A DNA stretch of 64,000 nt from Poa pratensis (Eukaryota; Streptophyta; Magnoliopsida; Poales; Poaceae). Numbering within the stretch: the first letter of the stretch is position 1; every line of letters starts with the position of its first letter. The stretch covers positions 360,802-424,801 of the forward strand of contig CAMZMU010000060.1 in assembly GCA_947311845.1 (NCBI GenBank), read 5' to 3'. Below the pieces are notes generated by a model, which worked only from the letters and a program-made list of their open reading frames with translations, searched no databases and was not told the origin of the DNA. Made by a program: the position numbers and the translations under genes. Of the stretch, positions 42,949-54,117 are shown piece by piece.

Positions 42949-44704
42949 GTAGCCCCCAGGCATGACCTCGAATACGCCACGATCGGGGTTGTGCCCTTTC
43001 TAGCGCGTGACCGAGCGCCACGTGTCTGGGGTCTTTGACTGGGAAAGGAGAGAGAAGGGCTTTCTTCCCCTAACCTTGTCCCAGATCTCCGTCAACAAAC
43101 CCTAGCCCGCTGCGACAACCTCGATCTCGATCTCGCTCTCGGCCTCGATCTCGACCTCGATCTTGCCATGGCTTCTCCTTCCTCGGCTTGTCAGGGTGGT
43201 GGCGGCGATGGATCCGGGGCGAATCCCTCCCCTACCCCTGCTTGCTCACAGGTTCTGATCCCCAATGAGTCAGCGGCAGATGCTATATGCGAGGAAGCTC
43301 AGCGCCTGGTGGCTTTAGACCACAATGAGTGGGGAAGAACATCTCTTATTCCTCAGGGTAGTGCGCTGGCTGGGGCATTGGATATCCCCATTTTCACGAA
43401 GTTCTTAGCGATGGGATTGGTGCCGCCATTCTCGGATTTCTTTGTTGCCGTTATGGAGGCTTACGGACTCCGTCTCCTTCATCTGCATCCGAATGCAATC
43501 TTGACCTTGTCAATTTTTGCGTATTCATGTGAGTGCTTCATTGGGATTCAGCCGTCAGTGGCTCTGTTCCGGCACTTCTTCGTCCCTGCATCACCTCCAC
43601 GCCTGAAATTTCAGGTTGCATCACATTCGAATTTCGCAGCGGTGCCTCTGTGGGGTTTCCCCAATTTCGATTAATAAGGGACTGGGGGAATTGGCGTCAA
43701 GACTGGTGCCTCGCAAAGGTGCTATCTTTGCACCCATGCCTCAAGGTTCCCGTCACTCACCCACGCGCCATTCCCTGCTTCACTGCTTTGAGTCCTCGCG
43801 AAGGGGATTTCCCAGTAGTTCTGGATCGATTTCTGGCGCTTCGACAAAAGGGATTGACATGGCCGTACATCATTTCCCACTTCATTCGCCTCAGGATTGC
43901 ACCATTACAGAAGAGATCCCAAATGATGTGGAACTACTGGTCGCTCTCCACAGATCCAATTCGGCTCTCTTCCGAGAACCTATCTGAAGATGAAGTTTCG
44001 ACCAGGGTCTTCAATCTTTGTGGAGCTCAAATCTCCGCCTGGCCCAAGAATGTGATGCCCATTTTTACCGAAAGGCATATGGGTGACCTTCAAGCTTCTT
44101 TGCCTTCGTTCACTGCCCAAGGCGTAATAGGTTTCGAAGATGAAGAGCCCTGTGTCTTACCAACAAACTCGGGCAAGAGGAAAGCACCAAGGTAAGACAT
44201 CGCTCTTGGAATCCACTACCCACATTTGGGAACTGCTCTGACATTGTCGCTTTGTTTATTTCAGGGGGAGCTCAGGGGTTCCTCCTGCCAAGAGACTCCA
44301 AGAGGGGAGTAACTCCCAGGACCCTACGATTGCTCAGAGCAACCGAGGTCATACTTCATTTGTTCCCCTTCGCCTGTATCCGGGGCGGCTCGTGATTGCC
44401 TTCCCATCATCTAGATGCCTCACAGTCCTGTAAGGGGTATGCAAGGCCATGACTCTGCTCGGTCTCTTCGCCAGCCCGGGTTCTCAAGCGAGCCCCTTGG
44501 CTTCAGCGTATTCTCCAGAATAGTCTGAGAGATTCAAGGTTTCGGGAACGAGTACTCCACCAGAGTTCAGACACTTGCTTCACGGGAACATGAGCTGGGA
44601 GTTCAAAGAGCTCAGGAACACCATGATCTTTTGCAGAAGGAAGAACAACTCCAGGCTCATCAGGGGGATCTGAAGCGCAGGGAAGACGAGCTTCGTTCCG
44701 AGAG
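42949..44704 (+). pseudogene. Antisense gene of the Tat-related element (putative gypsy-type, PF04195-like)
   Basis: Coding on +, opposite to its host element. It starts at 43168 (MASPSSACQGGGG) after a GATCTC-rich leader and a G-box CACGTG (43019). Characteristic phrases VPPFSDFFVAVMEAYGLRLL and LHPNAILTLSIFAYSCECFI match the grass family called putative gypsy type transposon. A frame change lies near 43590; the second frame runs to 44195. A 73-bp intron with clean signals (CCAAG/GTAAGA at 44192, TTATTTCAG at 44264) follows, then a charged, probably coiled-coil segment up to 44704. The gene is cut there by another insertion and resumes near 53244. Its role is unknown. Confidence 0.65.
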
Positions 44705-45805
44705 TGATGTGGGTTGGTCCCGATTTTCACGGATTTGTGCGGAGGGAACGATGAACACGAAGAACACGTGATGAACACGAAGAACAAAAAGAGGGGAAAT
44801 CAACACACAAGGGTAAATAGCAAGTAGCAACTCGGCAAGACTCAATTGGTAACAAATCCCCGAGGGTAGCCCCCAATTCTCCTCTCCCAAGCACACCTTA
44901 CTCTTAGAATTTTTTGTCCAATTGGTCAATCCAACCAACCGATAGAATCACCGTAAGATGAAAGATCGGCAAGTAATCGCAACTACAAGCGGAGCCTTGG
45001 TATCCACGCATGGATCTTCTCCTCAAGAGGAGGCCTTGGTTCATCTCCACATGTGGAGGCCTTGATTCATCTCCATAGGAGGAAAGAGACACTTTGAGAA
45101 GAAGGAGCAAGGCTCTACTTTAGTTCCCAAATCATAGTCTAACCCTAGATCTAGCTCAGGAGGTTCTATTTATAGGGTTGACCAACCGGGGGTAGGTGGA
45201 GAGAGGTTACACGGGCCTGCTGCCCGAACTGCTCCCGCACTAGAGGTAGTACCGCTGGCTTAGCCGGTGGTACCGCCGGTGCGGGCAGCCGTCGCTGCTT
45301 CCCACGCCCCCGGTACCAACTGGTACCGCTGCCGCTGCCGCTGGAGGCACGGAAGAAGGTTCCGAAGTGCAGTTTCGACGGTAGCACCGCCGGCGTGGGG
45401 CTCGCCCATCCACGTCCCCGGTACCGGTCGGTACCGCTGCTGGTGCCGCTGCTGGTACCGCCGGCGTGGGATGTGTCCTTGCTGACTGGGCCAGGGGCGG
45501 TAGTACCGCTTGACCCAGCGGTAGTACCGCCTCCTGGGATTTCTTCTCCCATCTGGTCTTCTTCTTCCTCATCATCTTGGCTCGATCCTTGTCCATCTTC
45601 CGCACTTCCTTGGGAGTCTTCATAGGGGTCTTCAAGTCCATCATAGCTGAGCACACACAAGGTATCGGAATGAAGTAGCAAGCCATTCGAGGAAGTGTCA
45701 AGGTCACATATAGATAGGAGTGAATTCACCTTATCATGGATAGCTTTGACTCTTGCTCTTGTCATTGGTCCACTTGTTGTAGGAGCCATAGGTTGGGTTA
45801 CATCA
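44705..45805 (-). repeat. 3' LTR of minus CRM-like element (1101 bp)
   Basis: On + TGATGTGGGTTGG...GGGTTACATCA; partner family copy at 25130-26205. Contains the pol tail (MAPTTSGPMTRARVKAIHDK) and a diverged GGTACTACCG-type array. Confidence 0.85.
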
Positions 45806-47330
45806 TCTCCCCCCTTGGAAAAGAGTCATCCTCAACTCTTGATCATCCTCTTCGCTTGATGTTCCAAGGTATGGCGATAGGTCGGCGACGTTGAAGGTGT
45901 CATGGACCAAGTGTTTTGAGTTGGAGATGTCGATCTTGTAGGCATTGTCGTTGATGTGCTTGATAACCTTGAAAGGTCCGTCTCCACGAGGGTGAAGCTT
46001 GGACTTCCTTGTATCCTGAAAGCGATCTTTGCGAAGGTGTAGCCAAACAAGGTCTCCTTCTTCAAATATCATGGCGCGCTTGTGTTTGTTCATCTTCGTA
46101 GCATGGTCTTTGTTGTGCTTCTCAAGCGTAGTTCTTGTTTCCTCATGGAGCTTCTTCATGTAGGCGGCTCGCTCATCGAAATCCATGTTAACTTGCTCAC
46201 GGAGTGGAAGTGGTAGCATGTCGAGCGTGGTGTAGGGGTTGGAGCCATAGACGACCTCGAAGGGTGTTCTCTTTGTTGCATGGTGAAGTGCTCGATTGTA
46301 GGCGAACTCGGCGTGTGGGACGCACTCTTCCTAATTCTTCAAGTTGGGCTTCATCAACACACGAAGGAGTGTAGATAGGCTTCGGTTCACCACTTCGGTT
46401 TGGCCATCGGTTTGAGGGTGGTATGCGGTGGAGAATAGTAGCTTGATTCCCATCTTGGCCATCAAAGTCTTCCAAAAATAGCTCACGAACTTGGCGTCAC
46501 GATCCGACACAATGGTCTTTGGCACACCATGAAGACGGACGATTTCCCAGAAAAACAAAGTAGCAATGTGTGAAGCATCATCGGTCTTGTTGCATGGTAT
46601 AAAGTGCGCCATTTTAGAGAAGCGATCAATGACGACAAAGATATAATCCTTGTTTGTTTTAGTGCGTGGGAGTCCTAGGACAAAATCCATAGCAATTTCG
46701 GACCATGGGTGATGTGGTATTGGCAAAGGTGTGTATAAGCCATGAGAGTTTAGAGTAGACTTAGCTTTGAGACTTGTAGAACATCGTCAAACTAATCGTT
46801 CCACGTCAGGCTTCATTCGTGGCCAATAGTAGTTGGTGGAGAGCATGGCGTAGGTCTTGTCGCGGCCAAAGTGACCCATGTGTGTTCCTCCATGAGATTC
46901 CTTCAAAAGGACCAAACGAAGCAAAGACTCGGGTATACATAGTTTGTTAGCCTTAAACAAGAAACATTTGTGCAAATAGAAATCACCAATTCCTTTGTAA
47001 TCCGAACATTGATCGAAAATGTCTCCAAAGAAAGCATCGGTAGCATACAACTCTTTAATCTCATCCAAACCCAAGACACTAATGTCAAGACGTGTAAGTA
47101 GGTTGGCCTTGCGGGATAAAGCATCCGCGACCACATTGTCTTTACCTTTCTTGTATTCGATTACAAAGGTAAAAGACTCAATGAACTCAACCCACTTAGC
47201 ATGTCTTCTGTTCAAATTTGTTTGACTTTTCAAATATTTCAAGGATTCATGGTCGGAATGAATGACAAATTCCTTAGGACGAAGGTAATGTTGCCACACA
47301 TCCAAAACACGAACCAAAGTGAATAACTAT
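45806..47330 (-). pseudogene. CRM-like integrase and RNase H part (minus element)
   Basis: Read leftwards: IIHSD-type RNase H block [15 protein letters not shown], zinc-site HESHGG-like [17 protein letters not shown], core [45 protein letters not shown], then RGDGPFKVIKHINDNA and FNVADLSPYLG. Stops occur near 46332 and 46786 and after YDK near 47326, so it is inactive. Confidence 0.85.
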
Positions 47331-48767
47331 TTGTCATAAATGGGGTAATTCAAGCGAGCTCCATCTAATTTCTCACTATGGTATGCGATGGGTCTACCAT
47401 TTTGCATAAGCACTCCACCAATGCCCAATCCACATGCATCGCATTCAATCTCAAATGTCTTAGAGAAATCCGGAAGGGCAAGGAGTGGTGCCTCGGTTAA
47501 TAACCATTTGAGCTCATTGAAAGCAAAATCACGTGCATTGCCCCAAATGAAAGGTACATTTTTCTTTGTAAGTTCATGTAGGGGGCAAGCAATTGTGGAA
47601 AAATCCTTGATGAAACCAAGAAAACGTCTCAACTCCTCAAGTGACATCGGAAAAGGCTAAGTTCGAATTGCTTCTATCTTTGCTTCATCGACTTCGACTC
47701 CATCCGAAGAAACAACAAACCCAAGAAAACAAGTTTGTTAGTGGCAAAAGTGCACTTAGAAAGATTTGCATAAAACTTTTCATTGCGAAGAACGAACAAA
47801 ACTTGAGCAACATGAGACGTGTGCTCTTCCAAAGATTTGCTATAGATAAGGATGTCGTCAAATTATACCACAACAAATTTCCCAATAAAAGGACGCAAAA
47901 CATGATTCATGAGAAGCATAAAAGTAGAAGGTGCATTGGAAAGACCAAAAGGCATGACGAGCCACTCATAAAGACCAAGCTTAGTTTTAAATGCGGTCTT
48001 CCATTCCACCTTCACACATTTTTATTTGGTGATATCCACTTTTAAGATCAATTTTGGAGAATATAGCGGAACCACAAAGCTCATCAAGCATGTCATCAAG
48101 TCGAGGGATAGGATGGCGATACCGAACGGTTAGGGCATTGATGGGGCGACAATCCATGCAATGGCGAAGAGTGTTGTCGTGCTTGGGTACCAAGATGACG
48201 GGCACGGCACACGGACTCAAGCTCTCGCGGATGTGTCCCATGCCAAGAAGTTCTTGTATTTGCCGCTCGATCTCCTTTGTCTCTTCGGGGTTTGTGCGGT
48301 AAGGAGCGCGGTTTGGTAGCGGTGCGCCGGGAACAAGGTCGATGTGGTGCTCGATTCCGCGTAGAGGAGGTAGTCCCGGGGCACTTCTTGAGGGAAGACA
48401 TCTTCAAAGTCCTTCAAAAGAGACAACAAAGAAGGAGGAAGGTTTGTGAAAGTGTTAGTCATAGAAACTTCACTCTTGCATATGAGCACATAGTGGAGGG
48501 TGGATGGGTTCTCTCTCAACTCCCTTATCACTCTTTTGGTGGCACATAGTGTAAGTTTTGTGGGAACTCTCTTTGAAGTGTCACACTCATTTGGCTTGTG
48601 GCTCTTACTCACTTTATGGTGGGTCTCTCGCTCACCACTCATCTCACTAGACGAACGATCTTGTTGTGCCCTTGCAATAGTCTTGGCATTGTCGGCGATG
48701 ACTTGACTTGGTGTCATGGAACGAAGGACGAAGGTCTTGTCGTTGGTCTTGAAGCTATAGTAATTAG
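47327..48767 (-). pseudogene. CRM-like reverse transcriptase and upstream pol (minus element)
   Basis: Starts near 48767 with a MTPSQVIADNAKTIARAQ spacer seen upstream of RT in many grass gypsy elements. RT blocks follow: [42 protein letters not shown], and FDDILIY, where the Tyr before FDD is replaced by a stop (about 47860). More stops lie near 47650. The enzyme cannot be active. Confidence 0.85.
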
Positions 48768-48856
48768 TGGAGAGAGGTTACACGGGCCTGCTGCCCGAAC
48801 TGCTCCCACACTGGCGGTAGTACCGCTGGCTCAACCGGTGGTACCGCAGGTGCGTT

Positions 48857-50290
48857 GTACGTCCTTGACCCGCCGGGGCGCCTCCATGAGCTCGATTGCT
48901 TTGATCTTGTCCGGATTCGCCTCGATCCCTCGGTGAGAGACCAGGAAACCCAGCAGCATGCCGGAGGGGACCCGAACATGCATTTGTCGAGGTTGAGCTT
49001 GAAGTTGACCCGGCGGAGGTTCTCGAAGGTCTCGTCAGGTCTTGGATGAGGGAGTCCTTGTACCGGGTCTTGACCACGATGTCGTCGATGTACGCTTCGA
49101 CGTTGCGGCCCAGCTGCGACCCAAGGCATGCTTGCATTGCGCGCTGGAAGGTAGCGCCGGCGTTTCGGAGGCCAAAAGGCATCCGTGTGTAGCAGTAGCA
49201 GCCCTTGGGAGTGATGAAGGCCGTCTTCTCTTGGTCCTCGAGTGACATCATGATCTGGTGGTACCGGAAAAGGCATCAAGAAACACAGCAGCTCGCACCC
49301 GGCCGTGGAATCCACGATCATGTCGATCCGCGGCAGGGGGAAGGGGTCCTTGGGACAGGCCTTATTCAGGTCTGTGAAGTCGATGCAGAGTCTCCACTTG
49401 AAGGTCATGGGTTTCGGTACCACCACGGGGTTGGCCACCCAGCTTGGGTGGGGAACCGACCGGATGACACCAGCTTCTATCAACTTGTCCACCTCGGCGA
49501 TGATGAATTCCAGCTTTTCCTTGCTTTGGTTCCGGAGAACCTGCTTCACGGGGCGAGCCCCCGGATTGACCGCCAATTTGTGCTCGATCACCTCCCTTGG
49601 TACGCCGGGTAAACCTGACGCCTCCCACGCGAAGACGTCAGAGTTTTCCCGAAGGAAGGCGACGAGCGCGCTTTCCTATTTGTCGGTGAGGCGGGCGCCG
49701 ATGGTGATGGAGCGAACTCCGTCTGGTTAGCGCCACCTTCTTGGTCAGCTGCGGATCGCCATGGAATGGCGCCTTCTTGGGTGGAGTAGATGTGGAGCCC
49801 CCGGGGTGCCCTTCGCCCCCGGGGAGAGCCCCATCATCATCCTCCTGTACACCTTGAGGGATGTCCGCCGTGGTTGCCACCGTCTGGTTCAGCTGGTGAA
49901 CGCAGTAGATAGCATCGTCGATGTCGGCCTGACCTTGATCACGCCCCACGGCGCCGGAATCTTCAGCATGTTGTAGGCGAAGTGGGAGACGGCCATGAAC
50001 TTGGCCAGAGCAGGTCTGCCAAGTATGCCGTTGTACGGTAGCGGAGTGTCGGCGATGTCGAAGACGATTTCCTCGGTGCGGAAGTTCTTGGAGTCGCCGA
50101 AGGTGACCGGAAGGGTGATCTTCCCGAGGGGTCGAGTAACACTTCCGTTCACGCCTTGGAACACCCCAGTGTCTTGTAGGCGAGACAGGGGGATTTGAAG
50201 GACAGCCAGGACCTTCGCCGTAGCAGGTTGAGGCTGGAGCCTCCGTCGACCAGCATCTTGGTGACCTTGTAGTTGTGGATGACGGGCGAC
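48857..50290 (-). pseudogene. Tat protease and partial RT (minus copy)
   Basis: Protease region has FQGVNGSVTRPLGKITLPV and ILGRPALAKFMA; the active-site loop near 50245 has lost the frame. RT shows WRLCIDFTDLNKACPKD, MPFGLRNAGATFQ and YIDD (about 49085). A stop matches TAG in the plus copy, between protease and RT (about 49675). RT ends by truncation. Confidence 0.8.
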
Positions 50291-50294
50291 ACGA

Positions 50295-51569
50295 TCAGCG
50301 GCAGGGTCCCGACCCCGGCAGTGTTGCAGGGTGGTCTTCTGGGTCGAAGGTGATGACTTGGCTAGACCAGTCCAGGGGCTTGGACGGAGCAGAAGCAACC
50401 GCGTTCAGCTCCCGGACAAGTCTCTTGCAGGCGCCGTTGGAGGGAGGCAGAGAAGACCCTCCGTGGATGCACCCGACAACTCCCGTGACTTCTTGATACT
50501 TGCCGCCGTTGCCTCCTTGGGGAGCCGGAGCTTCCCCGTTGCCGACGTGGGCGGCCTCCGGAGTGTTGTACCCGCGACCACCTTGACCGCCGCGTCCTCC
50601 TCCGCGGCCCCCGCGGCCACCGCCTCGGTACCATCCACGGCCGCCTCCGCCTTGGCGACCCGTGGGACAGTCACGAGCGATGTGCCCGGCAGTGCCGCAG
50701 TTGTAGCAACCGTCTTGACTGACCCCATCAGCTCGGCGTTGCTCCCGGACGGCGAGGTTCTTGAGCATGCGGCAGTCCTTGAGCAAGTGGTTGCCTTCTG
50801 GATGGATGTGGCACCAGGGATCACCTTCACCTTCTTCCTCGGAAGTCGGCGCGGGCTTGGTCTTCTTCGGAAGAGGCTCGGTGACGAAGATCCGCTTGTC
50901 GGGTCCAGGGTCCCGCTTCTTGTTCTTAGCTGGAGCGGCCTTGTCCTCGGGTTCATCCTCCCCGGGGAACTTGGCTCCTTCTTCAGCTCGAGCAGACTCG
51001 ACGCGATGGATGCTCAGCTTCTCGCGCATCTTGGGGTTGCGGACGTTGGCGTGGAAGGACTGGATCACCAACTCCTTGATGCACGGGATGGTGTTCATCT
51101 TCTGGGTGAAGCGCTGGATGAACTTGCGGAGAGTTTCACCCGGCAACTGCTTGAAGTCGTGGAGATCACTGGGAGCCCCCGGGCGCTCGTACCCGCCTTG
51201 GAAAGCCCCCAGAAACTGCTCCTTCAGTGCCCGCCAGGAACGGATGGAGCACTTGGGAAGGTTGAGAAGCCAAGTCTGGGCATCTCCCTTCAGGGCCAAC
51301 GGGAACCAGTTGGCCATCATGACCTCGTCGGCCCCGGCAACCATCGCAGCAAGAGAGTAGATCTGCAGAAAGTCCCGGGGGTTCGTGGTGCCGTCGTAGC
51401 GGAGAACGTCGATCTTGAATTTCTTGGGCCAGTTGAAGTGGCGGAACTCGGGAGCGAGGGCGAGGCAGCCTTCGGCGAGGTCGATGCCCCGATCTTCCCG
51501 GCGGTGACGTTCTCGGCGACGCTCGATGCGGGTGCGCATATCCTCGTTCTGACGGCTGTTGAGCTCCAC
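50295..51569 (-). CDS. gag: Tat gag (capsid and nucleocapsid), open 424-codon frame
   Basis: This is the best preserved retrotransposon frame in the window. Residues about 40-200 match the retrotransposon Gag domain (FKIDVLRYDGTTNPRDFLQI, then WLLNLPKCSIRSWRALKEQF and FIQRFTQKMNTIPCIKE). A CCHC knuckle CYNCGTAGHIARDC and a Gly/Arg-rich RGG stretch follow. Gag forms the virus-like particle in the cytoplasm and binds element RNA. The true N-terminus is further upstream: MPPRKKGDPAASKP at 52257 opens another frame that soon stops, so the first ~230 codons are degenerate. The frame ends at the protease junction by a frame change. Confidence 0.75.
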   Translation of the reverse strand: MELNSRQNEDMRTRIERRRERHRREDRGIDLAEGCLALAPEFRHFNWPKKFKIDVLRYDGTTNPRDFLQIYSLAAMVAGADEVMMANWFPLALKGDAQTWLLNLPKCSIRSWRALKEQFLGAFQGGYERPGAPSDLHDFKQLPGETLRKFIQRFTQKMNTIPCIKELVIQSFHANVRNPKMREKLSIHRVESARAEEGAKFPGEDEPEDKAAPAKNKKRDPGPDKRIFVTEPLPKKTKPAPTSEEEGEGDPWCHIHPEGNHLLKDCRMLKNLAVREQRRADGVSQDGCYNCGTAGHIARDCPTGRQGGGGRGWYRGGGRGGRGGGRGGQGGRGYNTPEAAHVGNGEAPAPQGGNGGKYQEVTGVVGCIHGGSSLPPSNGACKRLVRELNAVASAPSKPLDWSSQVITFDPEDHPATLPGSGPCR

Positions 51570-52257
51570 GAAGATCTGGGTTGCGCGAGGTAGACGACCC
51601 GATGGAGATGGCCTCGCCGTGATCGCGGTTTAGCCGATCAGCCATCGGTGGCGCGGTGCGAGGAGGCGCCGTCTTGGCTTGACGTTCACCACGAGGCTGG
51701 CCTCGCGGATCACGTGTTTTGTCTTGTGCTGCTCCGGGTTGTCGACGGTGGGAGCTTGAGTGGGTTCGACCCACGGACCACCATCGGCGAAGTCGAGGAG
51801 CCTCTCGACGCGAGTCCTCCATTCTTGGTAGACCTTGGGGTCGCCGCTGCTTGGAGGGAACTGCATCAGTGCCTTGGCAGCGACTAGAGCATCATGGCGA
51901 GCTTGCACGTCCGAAGGCGAGTGCGCGGAGGTCTTGCTCTTGGATGCTCGTGGATCCCCGCTGGGGCGAACGCCGTGGTTCCCTCCTCCAGCGGTGGGCT
52001 CCTTGCCGGTGCCGTTGCAGACGCTCTTCTCCCCTGAGCGAGGAGGAGGCATGGTGGCGCCCTTTGGAGCCGCCGCTCCGCCAGGGCCGTTGTCCTTGTC
52101 GCGACCGTCCACTTCGTCCGGCGCCACCCTCTCCATGGGAGGCGGGGACGGAGAGGCGCTCCGCCGTGCGCCAGCAGCACGACGTTCAGCTGAAGCTTGG
52201 GTGCGAGGGAGAGACCGGCTTGGACGCCGCAGGATCTCCCTTCTTCCTTGGAGGCAT
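51570..52257 (-). pseudogene. Tat gag N-terminal part, frame-broken
   Basis: Start at 52257 (MPPRKKGD) is followed by a stop after about 23 codons; the rest is scattered over other frames (for example 51630-52355), rich in Arg, Pro and Ser. Low sequence constraint and indels probably explain the shifts. Confidence 0.5.
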
Positions 52258-52318
52258 GCTTGACGAAGAACTTGCCGATGAACTTGATGAAGATGAATCC
52301 AGCACTTGTGCCCCCTAC

Positions 52319-52331
52319 CTGGCGCGCCAGA
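52319..52331 (-). other. PBS region of the Tat element
   Basis: On the minus strand CTGGCGCGCCAGGTAGGGGG follows the 5' LTR directly; TGGCGCGCCAGG is the PBS seen in Grande-type grass elements. Confidence 0.65.
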
Positions 52332-53243
52332 TGTCGTGTCTCGTTGCACGGACACCGGGAGTATAGGATACCCCCTTTTAGGTTCGGCACGGGGCGCGAA
52401 GGAGGCTGAGAATCGTCTTCTTGGGCGGAGTCTAGATCAAGCTCTCCTCTCCACGATCAAAGCATGCAACCAAAGGGACACAAGGAGCTACCCAGGTTCA
52501 GGCCGCCCGGAGGCTAAAAGCCCTACTCCTGCATGTCTGGATTGATGGTTCTTCATAGTGTGGCTTACAATGGAACCTCCGGACGGGTACCCGGAAGGGT
52601 TTTGGCTCGAGGTAGAAGAAGGACAGATCCTGACCCGGAGGAGATCACCTTCCTCTCTACCTCCGCAGCCCTAGTCTAGTCTTGCTCTGGTTCTAGCTTG
52701 TGTTCCCTTGCTCTATCTCTCCTCTCCTCCGTGCCTTGGTCCTCCTTTTATAGGCTAAGGGGTTGCCACAGGGTCACGTGAGGGGCATGAGGGACCTTCG
52801 GGGTGAAGGACCCTCCTCATCTAGTTTAGGGGGAGACGTGGCCTCTCCTCAGCCTAGCGTCTCCTTGGGTTAGGTGGGAGCGTCCGCCTTGGGTGGACAG
52901 GAGCTGACACCACCACGGGCGTGCTTCCCCGGCTGCCTTCGCCTTGCTTCCCAAGTCTTCCGTGGTGAGGTGGAGTGCTTATCCACAGGGACGTAGGAAG
53001 TACCCGAGAGGGAGCCTGGCCTCCTGCCGGGAACTCGGGCTCTCGGGTCCTTCTGGCTTCTGCTTGATTGGGGACCCGGAAGGTCCCCAGGACCGGAGCC
53101 CTTGTCGTCGTAGGCCATGCGTGTCTGACGGTGAACCCGCCAGCTTGCTTGAGTCTTGGTCTTGTCCATCTTCATCTTGGGCCCACATGGGGTGGACCCA
53201 CTTTGGCAGTACTAGGGGAACCCCATGTTCCACTGTTGCGACA
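52332..53243 (-). repeat. 5' LTR of minus Tat element (912 bp)
   Basis: On + TGTCGTGTCTCG...GTTGCGACA. Partner family LTR at 24120-25048. Minus-strand TATA box (CCTATAAAAGG) at about 52745. Confidence 0.85.
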
Positions 53244-53531
53244 CCGGGATAACATCTGTTGCTGGTATGTCTGGCGCTGTCACTCATGTATACAGGATCG
53301 TTGACCAGCTCACCAACCGATACCTCCCAGAAGACCAAGATGCTGATTCTCAGTTAGAGGCAGCCCTGGGCATTCTCTTCAGGATCAAGATGGCTCGGCT
53401 GAAGACTCTGATAGCTCCAACTGAGGAAGGAGTTCATCATTTATGCATTCCCACTTCGCTTTCAAGTACCCTTCCTGCAGCACATCAAACTTATGATAAC
53501 CAGACAGTTTATCGATTAGCTTATCATGCAT
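53244..53531 (+). pseudogene. Antisense gene of the Tat-related element, C-terminal part
   Basis: Frame with YRIVDQLTNRYLPEDQDADS and LGILFRIKMARLKTLIAPTE ends at a stop near 53531. It is the expected C-terminus of the 43168-44704 gene, displaced by the 8.5-kb composite insertion. The frame does not join 44704 cleanly, so some sequence was also lost. Confidence 0.55.
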
Positions 53532-53713
53532 GATTAGAAATGAACTCTCATGTATGCAATGCTCGTGCAACGCCGCTCGTAGTTAGTCTTTTGCAAAACC
53601 AAGCCTTATCGTTCCCGGGCGGAAGCCCCCAGCGTTCAAGCAAAACTTTTCTGAGTCAGCATTTCCAAAAAGCGTTGTCCCTAAACCATTTTATTTCCTC
53701 AAAACACACCCGT

Positions 53714-54010
53714 GGAGGGACAGACCCTTCCCACTTCACACACATGGCGGAACGGATCCAGGCCCATCTCATCTGTGGAGGGACGGACCCTTCCCACTTT
53801 CTCAACTGCGGAAGGACGGACCCTTCCCGCTTTGTCAACTACGGAGGGACGGACCCTTCCCCTTTCTGAACTACGGAGGGACGGACCCTTCCCGCTTAAC
53901 ATACGTGCAAGGTTTGTGGCGGAACGGATCCAGACCTACTATCACACCTGTGGAGGGACGGACCCTTCCCACTTTCTCAACCGCGGAGGGACGGACCCTT
54001 CCCGATTCCA
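53714..54010 (+). repeat. Minisatellite: GGAGGGACGGACCCTTCCC core x7
   Basis: Core copies start at 53714, 53777, 53810, 53843, 53875, 53952 and 53985. Short units are about 33 bp; two long units (from 53714 and 53875) carry an extra GGCGGAACGGATCCAG segment, suggesting a higher-order repeat. Repeats of this kind near gag or pol ends are common in Tat and Ogre elements. The frames with repeated Gly-Thr-Asp-Pro-Ser are by-products. Confidence 0.85.
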
Positions 54011-54117
54011 CCGTTCCCAGGAGCGACCCTGGACACGGACTGTTCCGGGAATATCCGTAAATAGGTTTTCATTACCTTAGGTTCGAAGATGAAGGAGTGG
54101 AAGGACTTGCAGTACTC

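Larger units (their letters stand above)
44705..48856 (-). mobile_element. CRM-like gypsy element, minus, with deleted 5' part
   Basis: 3' LTR at 44705-45805, pol at 45806-48767 read leftwards, and an 89-bp piece of LTR U3 (48768-48856) at the far end. The U3 piece matches 45186-45275 and is joined straight to pol, so the rest of the 5' LTR, leader, gag and protease are deleted. It abuts a truncated Tat element at 48857. Same family as 25049-26205. Confidence 0.75.
48857..53243 (-). mobile_element. Tat/Grande-type retrotransposon, minus, 3'-truncated
   Basis: Read leftwards: 5' LTR (52332-53243), PBS region, gag, protease, RT up to the KDVQRLNG block, where it stops at 48857. Integrase and the 3' half are missing. 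The overlap with the plus copy (16789-18660 against 48857-50715) is nearly identical by eye. The flank after the 5' LTR is CCGGG (53244); the matching copy is lost. Confidence 0.85.

Noticed and set aside
42949..44704. Cut-and-paste transposase gene
   Set aside because: The family name suggests a transposase, but no DDE core is visible and the PPT/LTR context shows an antisense ORF of an LTR element.
50331..51593. 420-codon plus-strand open frame
   Set aside because: It is antisense to the well-supported Tat gag (50295-51569) and owes its length to GC-rich codon use on the other strand.
44700..53250. Single intact composite element with matching target duplication
   Set aside because: The 5-bp flanks (GAGAG at 44700-44704 and CCGGG at 53244-53248) differ, and an internal junction at 48857 shows two truncated elements.
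53714..54010. CRISPR-like array
   Set aside because: Repeats and spacers are both repetitive, unit lengths vary, and the setting is a plant retrotransposon.
53540..54080. Repeat protein with GGTDPSHF units
   Set aside because: It is the translation of the minisatellite; other frames and the opposite strand are equally open.
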